The position numbers were made by a program, and so were the translations under genes. Below, one piece after another: positions 1 through 11,385 of a stretch of 64,000 bases of DNA. Within the stretch, counting starts at the first letter, position 1. The number at the start of each line of letters is the position of its first letter. This stretch comes from Ditylenchus dipsaci (lineage: Eukaryota > Nematoda > Chromadorea > Rhabditida > Anguinidae): positions 186,001 through 250,000 of the forward strand of contig SADC01001331.1 of assembly GCA_004194705.1 (NCBI GenBank). The letters run 5' to 3'. The notes under the pieces were generated by a model. That model had not been told where the DNA came from, made no database searches, and saw only the letters and a program-made list of their open reading frames with translations.

Positions 1-3000
1 GTAGCGCAGCATCAAATGCTCCTGAATGTGTGAATCCATATGTGACATATGTTCCAGAAGAAGGGTCAAGTCTGTTGCTGTGATATGTCTGGAAACAAAA
101 AAAAACTATGAAGGTGTCAAAAAACAGGGCTCTCATCCAGTGTTGTAAAGGCACCGGTGCCGCACCGGCACCGGCACCGGTGCGGCACCGCACCGGTGCC
201 GGTGCGGTGCTTGGTGCCGCGATTTTTTTTCGCGGTGCCCGGTGCGGTGCCCGGTGCCGCAATTTTTTGGTCGGTGCCCGGTGCGGTGCCCGGTGCCGCG
301 ATTTTTTGGTTGGTGCCCGGTGCGGTGCCCGGTGCCGTGATTTTTTAGACTAATTTCGGTTATTTTTCTTTGAAAAAGCGTAAAATAAGGCAGTATGCCA
401 AAGATTCACTTATTGACTGCTTGTAAAGTATAACGCAGTTTATATACTAAGAGCTAACAATGAAAATTGCCGGTATTTTGCTTTTACTTCTTATTTCTTG
501 CCCTGATTTTATTTTGCAACAAGGAGATGATTTAACTCAAGCAGTTGCTGAAGTAAGGAAGGGTTTGTCCAAAAAAAGGAAGATCGGACCCACCAATTTC
601 AAAAAAGCACTCGAAATTACCTGAAAAACGAAACAACTTTATATATTGATGCAATTATCACAATTAAAAACATACACCCAGAGTAAGGCCAGCAGAACTT
701 CTTTTTCGCTCCGAGCATGCGCTGGAGATTGTGCTTTTGATTCGCTTCTCCTGATCCACTTCTCGAGCAGTAGCATGAATAGAAGGAAAAGGAAACAAGA
801 GAACAATAAGCAGAAGATGGAAATATTTCATGCTAACCAAATTTACTAGCCAGAGTCAAAGTTGGACAAAGAAAGAAATTGTTTAGTGAGAATTTAAAAG
901 AGCTTGCTAGCGCCAAAAATTGAGATATATTAATACGGCAAATTAAACTACAATTTGCACTGCTAGTGTAAACTAATCAATAACGGTGCCTGGTGCGGTG
1001 CCCGGTGCCGCGATTTTTTGATTGGTGCCCGGTGCGGTGCCCGGTGCCGCGATTTTCAGGGTTGGTGCCCGGTGCGGTGCCCGGTGCCGCGATTTTTCGG
1101 TCGGTGCCCGGTGCGGTGCCCGGTGCTGCGATTTTTAGTGTCGGTGCCCGGTGCGGTGCCCGGTGCCGCGATTTTCAGGGTCGGTGCCCGGTGCGGTGCC
1201 CGGTGCCGCCAAAAATCATTTACAACACTGCTCTCATCTCAAAAATTTTTAGGTCGAAACTGAAAAATGCCGTTTTTGACTGAAAAGTGCCGTCTTTTAG
1301 CTGAAAAATGCCTTCTTTTTTTCTTTTAGTCAAAGAAGTAAATATCTAAACAACTTTTTCAAAATGATAACACCATGGAGGTAGCTCTGCGACTCTATTT
1401 TCAAACGGCGTATTATTTGTTGCAACATCTTTGCAGAATGTAGCACAAAAAGGTAAAAGTACGAATCAAAATATTTTTTGACTATCTTCACACTTTGACG
1501 TTTTTGTGCTGAATTTTGCAAAAATATGGCAAGCGTTGAAAGCGTTATCACGTTTAAAAAGCGTAAAGATATCTGGTAATTTTCAACTTTTCTTTCTAAG
1601 AATAGAAAAAGATGGCACTTTTCAGCTAAAAGACTGCACTTTCCAGTCACAAGACGGCATTTTTAAGTTTCGACCAATTTTTTAAAGAAAATACATTTTG
1701 TCAAATAAAGTCTAATTTGTTCATTTTTCGTCAAAAGTGACATTTTATCCAGTGCGCACTTTATTTTGCACTGCAAAATAAATATTTTGATATATAAAAA
1801 TTTAAAGATTTAAGGTCTACAAAGTCAAACCTCGATTTAACGACCCCCACCTCAAGTTCGTTCCCACCTAGGTTTTAAATAATTTATCGATTCTGTTTTG
1901 ACAGTCTGGCCGCAAATATCGGAAGGATTCCGATTTTGCCGATCGTTTTTAAAAACCTAAAGTTTTCGCTATAAAAAAAATCAAAACCTCGATTTAACGA
2001 CCCTCTAATTTTCAAAAAGAAGGTCGTTGAATAAAGGTTTTTTGATTTTTTAAAAGTGAAAACTTTAGGTTTTTGAAAAACGATCGGCAAAATCGGAATC
2101 ATTGCGATATTTGCGACCAGACTGTCAAAACAGAATCGATAAATTATTTCAAAAATGGGGTTAAAAAAGCGTTGGATCCTAGATGGGAACGAACTTGAAG
2201 TGGGGGTCGTTAAATCGAGGTTTGACAATACAAATTTTTAAAGAAAATATAGATGAGAGCCCTGCAAAAAAGCTATTTTAAAAAGTCGAACGTAAAAATA
2301 ATCATGCCATTTTTGCAAAAAGTATTTTTACTAGGATTGTTACACAGTTAACTCGATTTTTTCTAAAATTTTGACCTTATTTCTTGTTTTTATGCTACTT
2401 TTTTTCTAAAATTTTGAGCATGTTACCCCACGTTCGAAAGCCTAGAATGTTGGCTATTCAATATTATAAAAATTTCTTGGTTTGGTTCACGAAAATGCAT
2501 ATATTTTATTGCAAACACTTTCGAATTATTTCGAACTATTTCGAATTAAAAGTTCGAAAATAATTCGAAATAATTCGAAAGTGTTTGCAATAAAATATAT
2601 GCATTTTCATGAACCAAACCAAGAAATTTTTATGCCATTGGGTAGCCAACATTCTAGGCTTTCGAACGTGGGGTAACGTGCTCAAAATTTTAGAAAAAAA
2701 GTAGCATAAAAACAAGAAATAAGGTCAAAATTTTAGAAAAAATCGAGTTAACTGTGTAACAACCCTAATTTTTACTCAAACTCGAAAACCTTGAAAAGAC
2801 GCACCTCATGATTATATTGTTGTCCATGGTTTGCTGGTGCTCGTCATCTTCTGGCAGTTGCATATTCTCCAGCTGTTCAGCCAGGAGAACCAGTGGATCG
2901 TCTGCTGGGTGAAGAGCTTTGAGCTCCTCAGTAAGGAAATCGTCGAGAAAGTACATTCCCTGAAGTATGTTGGCAATAATCTCACAGGCTGCATCATCCC

Positions 3001-3887
3001 CTAGTCCATCTCCTTGTTCGCCTATTAACAGTTGGTCTACATGTAGATTGAATAGCACCTGAAACACGAAAAAATAAAAAATCTCAAAGACCTGGCTCAC
3101 AAAAAGAACAACATACCTGGACTGTGGAAACCATCCAAACCAGTTGGTTCAGCTCTTTCTTTAACTTTTCATACCTTTCCCTAGCCGGACTATCTACAGT
3201 TGGCTCTCGCTGGCCGCGTAGAACGACATTAATGGCTGAAAAATCAGTAATTAAGAAATTTTAAAGACACTAAAAACACAACAAACTCACTAAAATCATC
3301 GGTGTTCGGCTGACTAGCCAGCATAGATGCCTCGGCAAACACATCAAAAGACCCGCGGACGCGAGCTAACAGCTCCTGCATTATTTCCTAGAATAATGAT
3401 AATCATTATTGTTTTTGAAATTTACTAATAATTTCGCACCAAAGTCCTGTCAGGATCCTGAAATAGTTGGGTTCGCTCCACCGGCACATTGCCCATTATC
3501 ATGGAGTGCGTGTGGACATGTGAGTGATGGTGCTGCTCGTCATAAGTAGGCTGCTGAATGGGCGGCTCATCAATTGAAATGTTTTCGCCTGGTGCCATTG
3601 CTCTTCGTTTCACCAAATGCACAGTCATTTCATCTTCAAGTCCGTAAAACTGTAATAATAGTTGATTAGAAGAAAAAATGAAACTTCTTCTGAATAAACT
3701 CAACCTTGAGAGTCTGAGCATCATCTACTAAAGCCTTGCCCCTGAAGATCAGTCTTTGCTGTTCCTTTTCTACGGTTGTAGCTATGTGCACCTTTTCACG
3801 AAACTCTGAAAGAAGCGCTTCGTCATCCACCTCCACACGACTGTCTCCACCCTCAAGTGTTCGAATCTTTACGTTTATGAGGACCAT
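1..3887 (-). CDS. BAG6: BAG6-like ubiquitin-domain protein, 5' part, runs off left edge
   Basis: Six exons read in phase: 3887-3705, 3649-3440, 3387-3291, 3235-3117, 3058-2805 and 88-1, giving about 317 residues without a stop. Residues 1-90 form a ubiquitin-like domain with the pattern EKEQQRLIFRGKALVDDAQT followed by EDEMTVHLVKR, close to the BAG6/Scythe Ubl. A His-rich linker (HHHSHVHTHS) and an acidic, helical middle region follow, placed where BAG6 has its DUF3538 region. BAG6 is a chaperone that holds hydrophobic tail-anchored and mislocalised proteins; that role is inferred from the family. Exon 5 stays open to a stop at 2765, but a GTGCGT donor at 2804 joins in phase to exon 88-1 (HITATDLTLLLEHM...). 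I therefore place a 2.7 kb intron there. A different Ubl-adaptor family is possible because the C-terminal half is outside the window. Confidence 0.72.
125..2264. mobile_element. Outer hAT-like element that received the inner one
   Basis: CAGGGCTCTCATC at 125-137 continues after the inner element at 1231 and is matched in inverted form by GATGAGAGCCCTG ending at 2264. The 7-bp CAAAAAA abuts both ends (118-124 and 2265-2271), a likely target duplication. The interior holds two foldbacks, about 1247-1680 (motif CTGAAAAGTGCCGTC on both arms) and about 1815-2228 (motif CGATTTAACGACC). All of it sits in the last visible intron of the BAG6-like gene. Confidence 0.7.
138..1230. mobile_element. hAT-like non-autonomous element (inner) with GC-rich arrays
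   Basis: Terminal inverted repeats CAGTGTTGTAAA / TTTACAACACTG are flanked by a perfect 8-bp duplication CTCTCATC (130-137 and 1231-1238), the hallmark of hAT insertion. Two arrays of a roughly 40-bp unit built on GGTGCCCGGTGCGGTGCCC lie at about 150-345 and 985-1208, in the same orientation, around an AT-rich core. No transposase is present. Long GC-rich open frames here are array artefacts. Confidence 0.85.
2332..2767. repeat. 436-bp near-perfect palindrome in the BAG6-like intron
   Basis: Arms of about 205 bp pair across a centre near 2548, from GGATTGTTACACAG on the left to CTGTGTAACAACCC on the right. It ends about 35 bp inside the intron from the exon 5 donor. Open frames inside it are symmetrical artefacts. 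Confidence 0.85.
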
Positions 3888-3900
3888 ATTGCCTGAAAAT
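3886..3900 (-). promoter_or_regulatory. 3' splice acceptor 5 nt before the BAG6-like ATG, likely trans-splice site
   Basis: On the minus strand ATTTTCAG ends at 3893 and the ATG begins at 3887, with only GCAAT between. A strong acceptor this close to a start codon, with no in-phase upstream exon seen, fits spliced-leader addition in nematodes. A short 5'UTR intron would look the same. Confidence 0.5.
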
Positions 3901-5890
3901 CGTAATATAGGGGCATGGCGAGAATTCCGCGTCCAATGATTCCACGAATATTTTTTTTGACTTCTCCTCAAGACGAAACCGAAATCCTAACATTGGATTC
4001 GCATTTGGCATGGTCTGTTGCCTTAGAACCTTTCTTCGAATTTTAACATACTCTAGGCTACTTTAAATTCAAAATTCCTTTTATTAAATTAGAAATCTGA
4101 AAAAATTCAGTTTAAGGACCAGGGCCACGCGTTCTGGATCGTCCCCGCCAATTTAAAATTTTCGCCTAATCATTGAACTTCTGTACGGATTTTTCAGCTT
4201 GGTTTCTAACAAATCAAGGCCTAGAATTAAATTTTAGGTATAGTTCTGTCAGAAACCGAGTTGAAAAATCCGTACAGAAGATCAATGATTAGGATTTTTT
4301 TTGAATTGGCGGGGGGGGGTTGTAGACAACCGTTTTCGTAGACGGAAATGGCTCTTTAAAAAATTTGACAATGAAATTTGAATTTTAGAGATCACCTTTG
4401 CATGCAAATCGACCATGCTGGACACATTTCCGGTGTCAGAATTTGGTTTTTGCTTATTCGAGATGTCAAAACAAATTATTCGCGGAATTCTTGCCATGCA
4501 AAAATAAGCAATGAAAAATGACAGAAAGTTTTATTTAAAATATTGTGAAATTTAAGTGACAGCAGCGAAAGAAATTTTACGAAAGACGCTGCCTTGGGAA
4601 TGTGCTTTTTGTCTGTTTCTTTTTTTTAAGATAAAAAACATTATCACAATCAAATTAGAAAGGAAGTCAACGGACTGACAGAACCAGAGACTACTAGAAT
4701 AATCAGGAAGACCAGAGAAAATTATAGAAGAAACTGCTTGATGATTGGCCAATCGATTCTGTCCAATTATTGATTTTTAACACATCCCGAAAGAAACAAA
4801 CAATGGTTTTGAAAAGGTGTTTCCCACTTTTTAGCACGCGACGAAACATAACGTGAATGAAGATTTAGAGAGTGGGGAAGAGAAAATGTTTTTTGGTTGA
4901 TAATCGAACCGCGATTGGTTGGTTTAAATTTTGGCGGTAATTTGAAAGCTGATTCTATCTTTTTGCAGAATTTACGAAGTTTTTGTTTTACAAACGAAAA
5001 TTTAAGAAGACTTAATTTACATGGATGAGAGTTAACGGACTACAATTTACGACGGGTAATATTTAATTTTGTCCCCAAATTGATGGAAAATGTCTCCAAA
5101 TTTCAAATTGACTTTTTTCTTTATTTTTGCGTGTATTATTCGAAAATTTTAACCATAGTGTAGCCTAGGATCTCACCGTTCTATCGAGCTATCAAACTTC
5201 ATTGCATGATTTCAGATTTAGACTCAAATACAAAGATTAAGATATTCTATTAAAAAATCGTCGATTCTTTTAAAATTTCTAAATATCTATATTTTTAAAG
5301 TCATTCAATGTAGATTGAAATCCTAAGCTACACAATATTGAAAAAATTGTGAAATAAACGCAAAGATTAAGAAAAAAGTGAATTTGAAAATTGGGGACAT
5401 TTTTTAGCAAATTCGGTGATATTCTTTTTAGCAATTTAGGGACGAAATCGATTTATGACTGAGCACGATTTTGATTTTCATCAGGTTCTAACACGCGCTG
5501 GCCTACCCTTGTCAAAGCCTAAGTCAAAAATATCATGAAACCGCCTAAATATTAAAGGCGAGAGTTCAAAAACCGTGGTCGGTCGACCTTCGAATTCGGG
5601 GTCAGTTGATCTCTTACCACTTTGTAAAGGCTATTGATTGGATATTTACTGATTGGGCACATGACACTGGTTGAATATTCAACTGAAACAAAAAGGTTTT
5701 CAAGAGCTACTTAATAAAACTAATACAAAAAACGTTCAAAATAACAAATTAATCAAAAGTGAATTTGTTTGAAATAGAATAGATGAGAATAATCAATAGA
5801 AATATTTTTAGGATATTATTTTTTTCAGCCGAAATTTATCTTATCTTTATCATTTTTACCTAATACCGGCTGCTTCAAAATAGGCAAACA
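3900..5890. other. Gene-free repeat block
   Basis: I see no exon here. It holds a hairpin at about 4150-4315 (arms including CTGTACGGATTTTTCA and a terminal CCGCCAATT), a copy of the GCAAATCGACC motif at about 4408-4446, and a foldback at about 5060-5455 whose arms carry TTGGGGACA and GTAGCCTAGGAT-type sequence. A partial ACGCTGGCCTACCC repeat lies near 5495. Confidence 0.6.
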
Positions 5891-5891
5891 C

Positions 5892-6238
5892 TTAATTTCG
5901 AAATTTTTTCTGATAAGATTTTTTAACATTCCAGCTATAGTGCGTGAGAAATCTTTCACGTAGAACAGGATGGTAAAAAAAACTGAGCCAAGTTGGTATC
6001 TGTGGGTCAATTGCCCCTCTGAACCAGCCGATTGCAGATTTCTGCTCATGTATCTTCAAAGAGGCAGATCTCGCAATTTTTTTATCAATCTATTTTTTTT
6101 AAATAAAAACACGGGTGAGCTGGAAGTGCACTGAGGAGGCAGAATTTGCAGCAGCGTGATTTGATTCTCCAATATGACAAACAACTTGTGCCAACTGCTT
6201 CAGGGCAGAAGTGGCTCTTTGTGTGCATATTCTAATGG
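5892..6238 (-). CDS. Unidentified gene, last two exons
   Basis: Exon 6238-6132 (donor TCA|GTGCAC, or 6113 with GTGTTT) reads IRICTQRATSALKQLAQVVC and on to CHIGESNHAAANSASS. Exon 6053-5892 reads IHEQKSAIGWFRGAIDPQIP, then TWLSFFYHPVLRERFLTHYS, and ends at TAA. Acceptors are GAACAG and CTTTGAAG. The higher GC, varied residues and in-phase join argue for a real gene. It has the look of a conserved domain, but I do not recognise it. Upstream exons, and therefore the start, were not found between 6240 and 7400. Confidence 0.5.
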
Positions 6239-6239
6239 C

Positions 6240-7410
6240 TGTTCAGATGCCGAATGAAATAATCGAATAGTTATCGTTTATATCTTGTTCATCGTATTAG
6301 GGTTCAAAATAGATTGTTTCTTGCATTTAAATATACATTATACGTTATCATAAATCAGGGATTCCAACTCAAATTTTAAAAAATCAGACGAATCTTGAAA
6401 AAAATCAGATTTTAGGACAAAAATTAAGATTTGTAAGAACTCCTGGTGTATAAAATCAACCTTTGTCTGATAAATAAACCCAAATAGTAGCCCTGCCGTG
6501 ATGTTCTTACATAGCTCCCGGGGCTTAATTTTTTGATTATCTAAAAATCGAAAATTTTTTACTGCGATATTGAGATTTTGAGTGGTCAACCAAAATCCAA
6601 AAAATTGGAACCGGTAGAGCTCGTAGCAGTCCTGTGACGGCACCAGGTGCCACACCGGCACCAACGGCACCGCAAATTTTCACCGCGAAGCAGTGGCGGC
6701 AATTCGCAACAAGTCGGTGGTGCCAAGAAATATGTAACTCGCCTTGGCACCGACATATCAAGAAGTGAAATGTTCAAATTTATGGATAATAAGCTGAAAT
6801 ATGTATTTCAATACTGTAAAAATACAGTAAAAGTCTCAAAAGTCTCAATTTAAAGTATTCAATCAGTTACGCGAAAAAAATTTTGATGAAAAAATTGCTA
6901 AAAAAAGTTTTGTCTTGATCTTCCAAGCTAAAAATTTCCGGAAAATTTCTTCTTGTGGTGCCAAAGCTGGGTTAGGGCACCGCACTGGGTCGGAGTACAG
7001 TATCGGAATTATGTCTAAGGTAAGTGAGTGCACGAATCTGTAACTCTCAAGACCCCTGCGCCCCGAAGGGGGCTTGGAGTAGAGATGCGCGCACTCACTT
7101 GCCTTAGACATGATTCCGAGAAGTACGCTTGTTCATAAAATGCATATAGAGTATTTTTTGCCACGGCCCAGGTTAAAAAACATGCTAGAACGATCAAAAA
7201 TGGCTGAAAGGGCTTCAAAAAGCGGCCCCCTATCACTCCCTTCCCGTCCCAATACAGCCCATAATCACTTTAAAATTTCTTTTTTGGTCTTTTTATAGCA
7301 GAATTATCGCTCAAAAAGGCTTCTAAACACTCCTAAATAAGTCAATTTTTGGGAGGGGTATATCAAAGTAGCTTTTTTGGGTGGGGTATATCACAGTAGC
7401 GTCGAAAATT
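6240..7410. other. Gap between the unidentified gene and the sHSP, repeats
   Basis: Holds a partial hairpin with CACCGGCACC-type GC motif (6600-6740), a GTAAGTGAGTGC-bearing hairpin (about 6995-7140), and a fragment ending CCCAATACAGCCC (7249-7261) that recurs at 13300 and 18555. At 7350-7400 a GTATATCA.AGTAGC module occurs twice. No convincing exon seen. Confidence 0.5.
6995..7140. repeat. Hairpin repeat containing TCTAAGGTAAGTGAGTGC
   Basis: CGGAATTATGTCTAAGGTAA followed by GTGAGTGCA is matched in inverted form by GCACTCACTTGCCTTAGACA around a CCCCTGCGCCCCGAAGGGGG centre. Related copies occur at about 18275-18420, 35685-35770 and 57245-57290. Confidence 0.7.
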
Positions 7411-7530
7411 CTATTTATTTTCAATAAATAACTTGAAAATCCAATACAAGAATATAGATTGCAATATGGTTGGGAGATTTTATGTGCAAGCTGGCTGTTC
7501 ACAAAAAGAAGAAGAAGCAATGTTCATGGT

Positions 7531-8561
7531 TTACTGTCGATTGGCTCCATTCTGCTCTGCCTGCTTGTCGCTGCTCATGTCAGTCAATGCCTCTGACTTC
7601 TTGAAGCCAATCGGAATGCTGCGAGACTGCTCCTGGTCCTTCTGCAGCTTTTTTCCAGTCACATACAAACGTCCTCGCTCATCCAAGTTGCACTGGATGG
7701 ACTCCCGGTGGATACCTTGTGGAATGCGCACTCTGCGATAAAAAGAGCGCTGCACTTGCTCATCTGTAATTTTAGCACTTTTATATGAAATAGCTCTATT
7801 ACTTTTACTAAAATCACTTAACAACTATATATTTGGATAAATATGACGAGAAATTGCGCTTGTTATCTTTTTTTCATTTGTCTATCAGTCAAATTTTAGT
7901 TAACAAATGGTCGAGGTAATATATTCAATTAATTAACTGCTTTTTAGATAAATTATTTAAATAATTAACTGAAATCTCAGAATTTTTTTTTGGGATTTCA
8001 GTGATCCACGGAAGTCATTGACCAAATTTTCCAAAAATGGTGCAATTTTTATTGGATACACTGTTGTAGTAAATTTAACACATTTTCAGAATTAGGATAC
8101 CTTAAGATTACAAGCATTGAAGTCGAATCTTAAGGTACACCTCTGAACATAGCACCCCGTTAAGGATACCTGGTAGTTCAATTTGATAAAGTATAAAATA
8201 ATTTGACTGTATGCCTTGTTTTGGTCAGAAATCTCATTTGCACAAATTTGCACAAATATTGTTTTTTATCCTTTTCGTAAAAAAAAATTATTTATTCCTA
8301 TTGCAAAATCTCACCTTCATTGCCGCTCTTGTGCTGCCCCTGCACAATTATGTCGTCGCCCTCAACATTGACGTTCATCTCCTCAGGGCGGAATCCACTC
8401 ACATCCACTCGGTAGTTGAACTCGCCGTTCTGGCCGAAGCTCAGTTGAGCGGCATGATCTCTCAGCATCATCTGTTGGGTGGAGTCGTTGAAGAAGGAGT
8501 CAAGCAAGGACCAGGGGTCTTGCTGGTAGAGACGGGGTGAATAGCGGGGCGCATAGGCCAC
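7531..8561 (-). CDS. Small heat shock protein (Hsp20/alpha-crystallin), 159 aa
   Basis: Two exons, 8561-8315 and 7763-7531, join in phase (donor GAAG|GTGAGA, acceptor AAATTACAG) to give 159 residues. Small heat shock proteins are ATP-independent cytosolic holdases that form oligomers around unfolding clients. The N-terminal arm has DPWSLLDSFF, a WDPF-like motif. The alpha-crystallin domain spans about residues 43-137, with FNYRVDVSGFRPEEMNVNVE and SFYRRVRIPQGIHRESIQCN. The strand-9 motif is GRLYVTG rather than G-x-L-x-V with alanine. The tail has the IPI-type anchor RSIPIGF. Length is normal and no frame breaks are seen. The 551-bp intron interrupts the crystallin domain. An AATAAA on the minus strand lies at about 7413-7418, some 115 bp beyond the stop. 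Confidence 0.95.
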
Positions 8562-8670
8562 AATGGGTCAAACAGGGATAGGGCCATAGCTTAATGAGAT
8601 AGTAGTAGTTGGTAGAATAGAATTGGACTATAAATATTTGGTGAGGGTTGCTGCAAGGGGCATTTGCATG

Positions 8671-8680
8671 GGTATTTATA
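8671..8680 (-). promoter_or_regulatory. TATA box candidate of the sHSP gene
   Basis: Minus strand reads CCTATAAATACC about 110 bp upstream of the ATG, next to an octamer ATGCAAAT. A second TATTTATAG lies at about 8630. A heat-shock-element-like TTCTGGAGTTTTC (one mismatch to TTCnnGAAnnTTC) occurs at 9026-9038. Function is inferred from sequence only. Confidence 0.4.
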
Positions 8681-9799
8681 GGGGTGGGTAAAAGGGGCAC
8701 TGGCTGTTTCCAGCACCTTCAGCCCTGTTTGCCTCAAAAACTGCCCTCTCGCTGTTTTTCTCTTTTGCTCTCTTCTATTGCAAAATTCAGTCTCCTCTTG
8801 TGTTTTTGGTTTTCTTTTTTGTTTTGTTTACAACTTCTTTCTGTTTTTTTTTATTTTGGATGTTGGATTTAGGTGCGGAGCAGAGTGAAGCGTGTGTGTG
8901 TTTTGCAAAAGCTAAGAGCACAAAGATTACAGATAAAAGGACATTTTTTGCATGTTGTGCTGCACAACTTGTGTATATATACATTTATTGAGCTGTGGTC
9001 GGAATATTTTGTAAGATCAATAATTTTCTGGAGTTTTCTTAGATATTTTTTGAGGGAAACAAAATATTTTGTTTAAAACACAAAAATGATCTTAAAATCA
9101 ATAAAAGTTATGAAATGACTGGTTGTGTGGGTAAATAAAACAATAACTGTTAAATAACTGTTAAACTGTTCATTGTCTCCACAATTATTGTTTGTATGGT
9201 CGCGTCATTTTTTTTGGCGTAAATATATAAATAAATGTATTACAGTCGAGTCTCGCTAATCCGGCACCCCGCTAATCCGGCACCCCAAGCTTAGTTTGGT
9301 TGGCCGCCGAAGAAAACCCTTAATGTTCACCCTCAACAATCCGGCGCTCCGGTAATCCGGCACCCTCGCTAATCCGGCACTCAAACGCTGAACATTTCCG
9401 ATTAACTAACCCTCAGTAATCCGGCAGTCGTATTCAATAAATTAATTAAACAACATTCGTATCAATATTTTGTTTCAATGGTTTCAATTGGAAGACTTCT
9501 TCAATAAAGAACAGCTTAAGAAAGGACCACATAGTAAATTAACAGATATTTTTAATGGTTTAATGTGATTTTCGATTCTTAAATTTCGTCTGAAATATCA
9601 GGTTGTCCGAAAGTTCGCGACCACCCCTAAACGTATTTGTTTTAGGTTTTTGGTAATTTGTTCAAACCTTTTTTTAATGATAACGATGCGTTACCAAATT
9701 ATTTATCCAAGGAGTAGTTTTCTTCATGTTCTATAATAAAATCCCATCGATAAATTGAATTTGCTAAAAAAGAAACCAGGACTCGGTAGATTACACCAA

Positions 9800-10160
9800 T
9801 ATAGATAGTGTTTCAAGAAATTCGCCGGTTTTAAAATGAGCATAACTTTTTTTATAGATCGTTTTCTGAAATTCTGTTTTCACAAATCAATTACTCTTGA
9901 CGGGCAATTTTGTTTAGTGTATAATGTCAAAAACACGATTTTTGCTTGGTCCTCACTGTGGTTCGGGATTTAGCCATCCAGAGACCACCCATAGACCAGA
10001 ACCACAAGGGGGAAAAAGCAAAAATCGTGTTTTTGACACTATACACTAAACAAAATTGCCCGTCAAGAAAAAACGATAGCAAAAACCGAAATTCGAAAAA
10101 CGGTCTTTGAAAAAAGTTATGCCCATTTCAAAATCGGCGAATTTCTTGAAACACCCTGTA
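9800..10160. repeat. Foldback element nested in the pogo-like element
   Basis: Arms include TTTCAAGAAATTCGCCG, GACGGGCAATTTTGTTTAGT and ACACGATTTTTGCTTGGTCC, each found inverted on the other side of a centre near 9985. The same framework (accession-free, by eye) recurs at about 28200-28360 and as the outer arms of 51676-53157. Confidence 0.75.
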
Positions 10161-10291
10161 TGTAAGGGACTCTACCCTGGTCTCTCTATCCAAAAAGTCA
10201 ACTTTTGTCTATTTTTTTGTCTAGATATATTTATTTTTTGTCTTTTTTGTTTTCTCCTTCACAAAAACATCTTTTACTTGCATTAAAGCAG

Positions 10292-10538
10292 TTACCGTAT
10301 TTTCTCTATTAAGTCCCCCTCTCTAATAACTCCCCCCTATTTCGACCCCATAACTCAGCCTAAGGAAAATTTTTTGTAAATCTGTTTTTGCGTTTTCTTA
10401 ATCACCACGATCTTAGTTGATTCCACTTTTTAGATTTCGGTCGGGCATCCGAAAATCTCAAAATAGAAATATTTTTTTCCGATTTTTTAAGGGTTGAAAA
10501 ATAACTCCCCCGGGGACTTACTACAGAAAATACGGTAA
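10292..10538. mobile_element. TACCGTATTT MITE, copy a (private motif AAGTCCCC/AACTCCCC)
   Basis: TACCGTATTTTCTCTATTAA starts the element and an inverted AGAAAATACGGTAA ends it. The CCCC-bearing motif follows the left end twice and precedes the right end twice. The interior has the family core GATTCCACTTTTTAGATTT. Confidence 0.8.
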
Positions 10539-11131
10539 ATCACTGAAAAACAAATGTTAGACTCTAAATTTTGAAGACATGCCAGGATGGTTCAGAATGC
10601 TACAATTTTTAGTTGGTTTCTATTTTGCGGCTTGACGGATTTCATTCGTCGATGGTGGATAGTTATGAAACAAGATGGTTAAAATGATAAATATGTTACT
10701 GAATGATTATGAATGATTTATTTGTTATCGAATATTTATAATTTAAGAAAGCTTAAAATACGCTTCTGTTTAAAAAGGTCAAAACAAATGTGTTTATGGG
10801 TTGAAATTTCTGACCAACCTGATAAATCTTCAGTGCCCTTCTATGTATGGTCTACGCTTAAATATATAAAGACATCTCCCTCCTTCTCTCACAGGTATTG
10901 TGCTGAATGAAAGCTTAACATAACCCGAAAATAGCGCCAAGTTGTGGTCATCTAGAAGCACCTTCGCTAATCCGGCACCCCCGCTAATCCGGCACTCAAG
11001 GACAGGTCCCGATGGGTGCCGGATTAGCGAGACTCGACTGTATAAGAATAAACCCTAGATATTTTTACTATGAATGTTCATATGTAACAGTGTTTCCCGA
11101 AATAAGAAAATTTTCTCAATTATAAAATAGC

Positions 11132-11385
11132 TACAGTATTTTCTTTATTAAATGGGCCGGCCCGTTTATTTTTCAACCACTCGGAAATCGGAAAATTTTG
11201 AGGTATATCTAGAGATTTTTGCGTGCTCAACCAAAATCTAGAAAGTGGAATCGGTAGAGCTTGCGGGAGTTGAAAAAACGCAATAAACAGCTTTGCAAAA
11301 CATTTTCTAGGCTGAGATATGAGTCCTCAAAGTTGAGGGGGCCCGTTTATTAGAAAGGGCTCGTTTAATATAGAAAATACGGTAA
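11132..11385. mobile_element. TACCGTATTT MITE, copy b (private motif AAACGGGC)
   Basis: Starts TACAGTATTTTCTTTATTAA and ends TATAGAAAATACGGTAA. AAATGGGCC, GCCCGTTTATT, GCCCGTTTATTAG and GCTCGTTTAATA occupy the four symmetrical positions. Core CGGTAGAGCTTGCGGGAGTT is shared with other copies. Confidence 0.8.

Larger units (their letters stand above)
9243..11040. mobile_element. pogo-like (Tc1/mariner) non-autonomous element, 1.8 kb
   Basis: CAGTCGAGTCTCGCTAATCC at the left is matched by an inverted GGATTAGCGAGACTCGACTG at the right, and both ends abut TA (9241-9242, 11041-11042). The CAGTCGA start and TA duplication fit pogo/Tigger elements. The module TAATCCGGCAC occurs at least seven times near the left end and three times near the right. 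No transposase is visible. Inside lie a foldback (about 9800-10160) and a TACCGTATTTT-type MITE (10292-10538), so it is an old nest. Confidence 0.85.

Noticed and set aside
108..353. Open frames rich in Arg/Gly/Ala/Pro in the GC-rich arrays (also 993-1283)
   Set aside because: They are translations of the GGTGCCCGGTGCGGTGCCC repeat, open in two or more frames at once, inside a hAT-like element.
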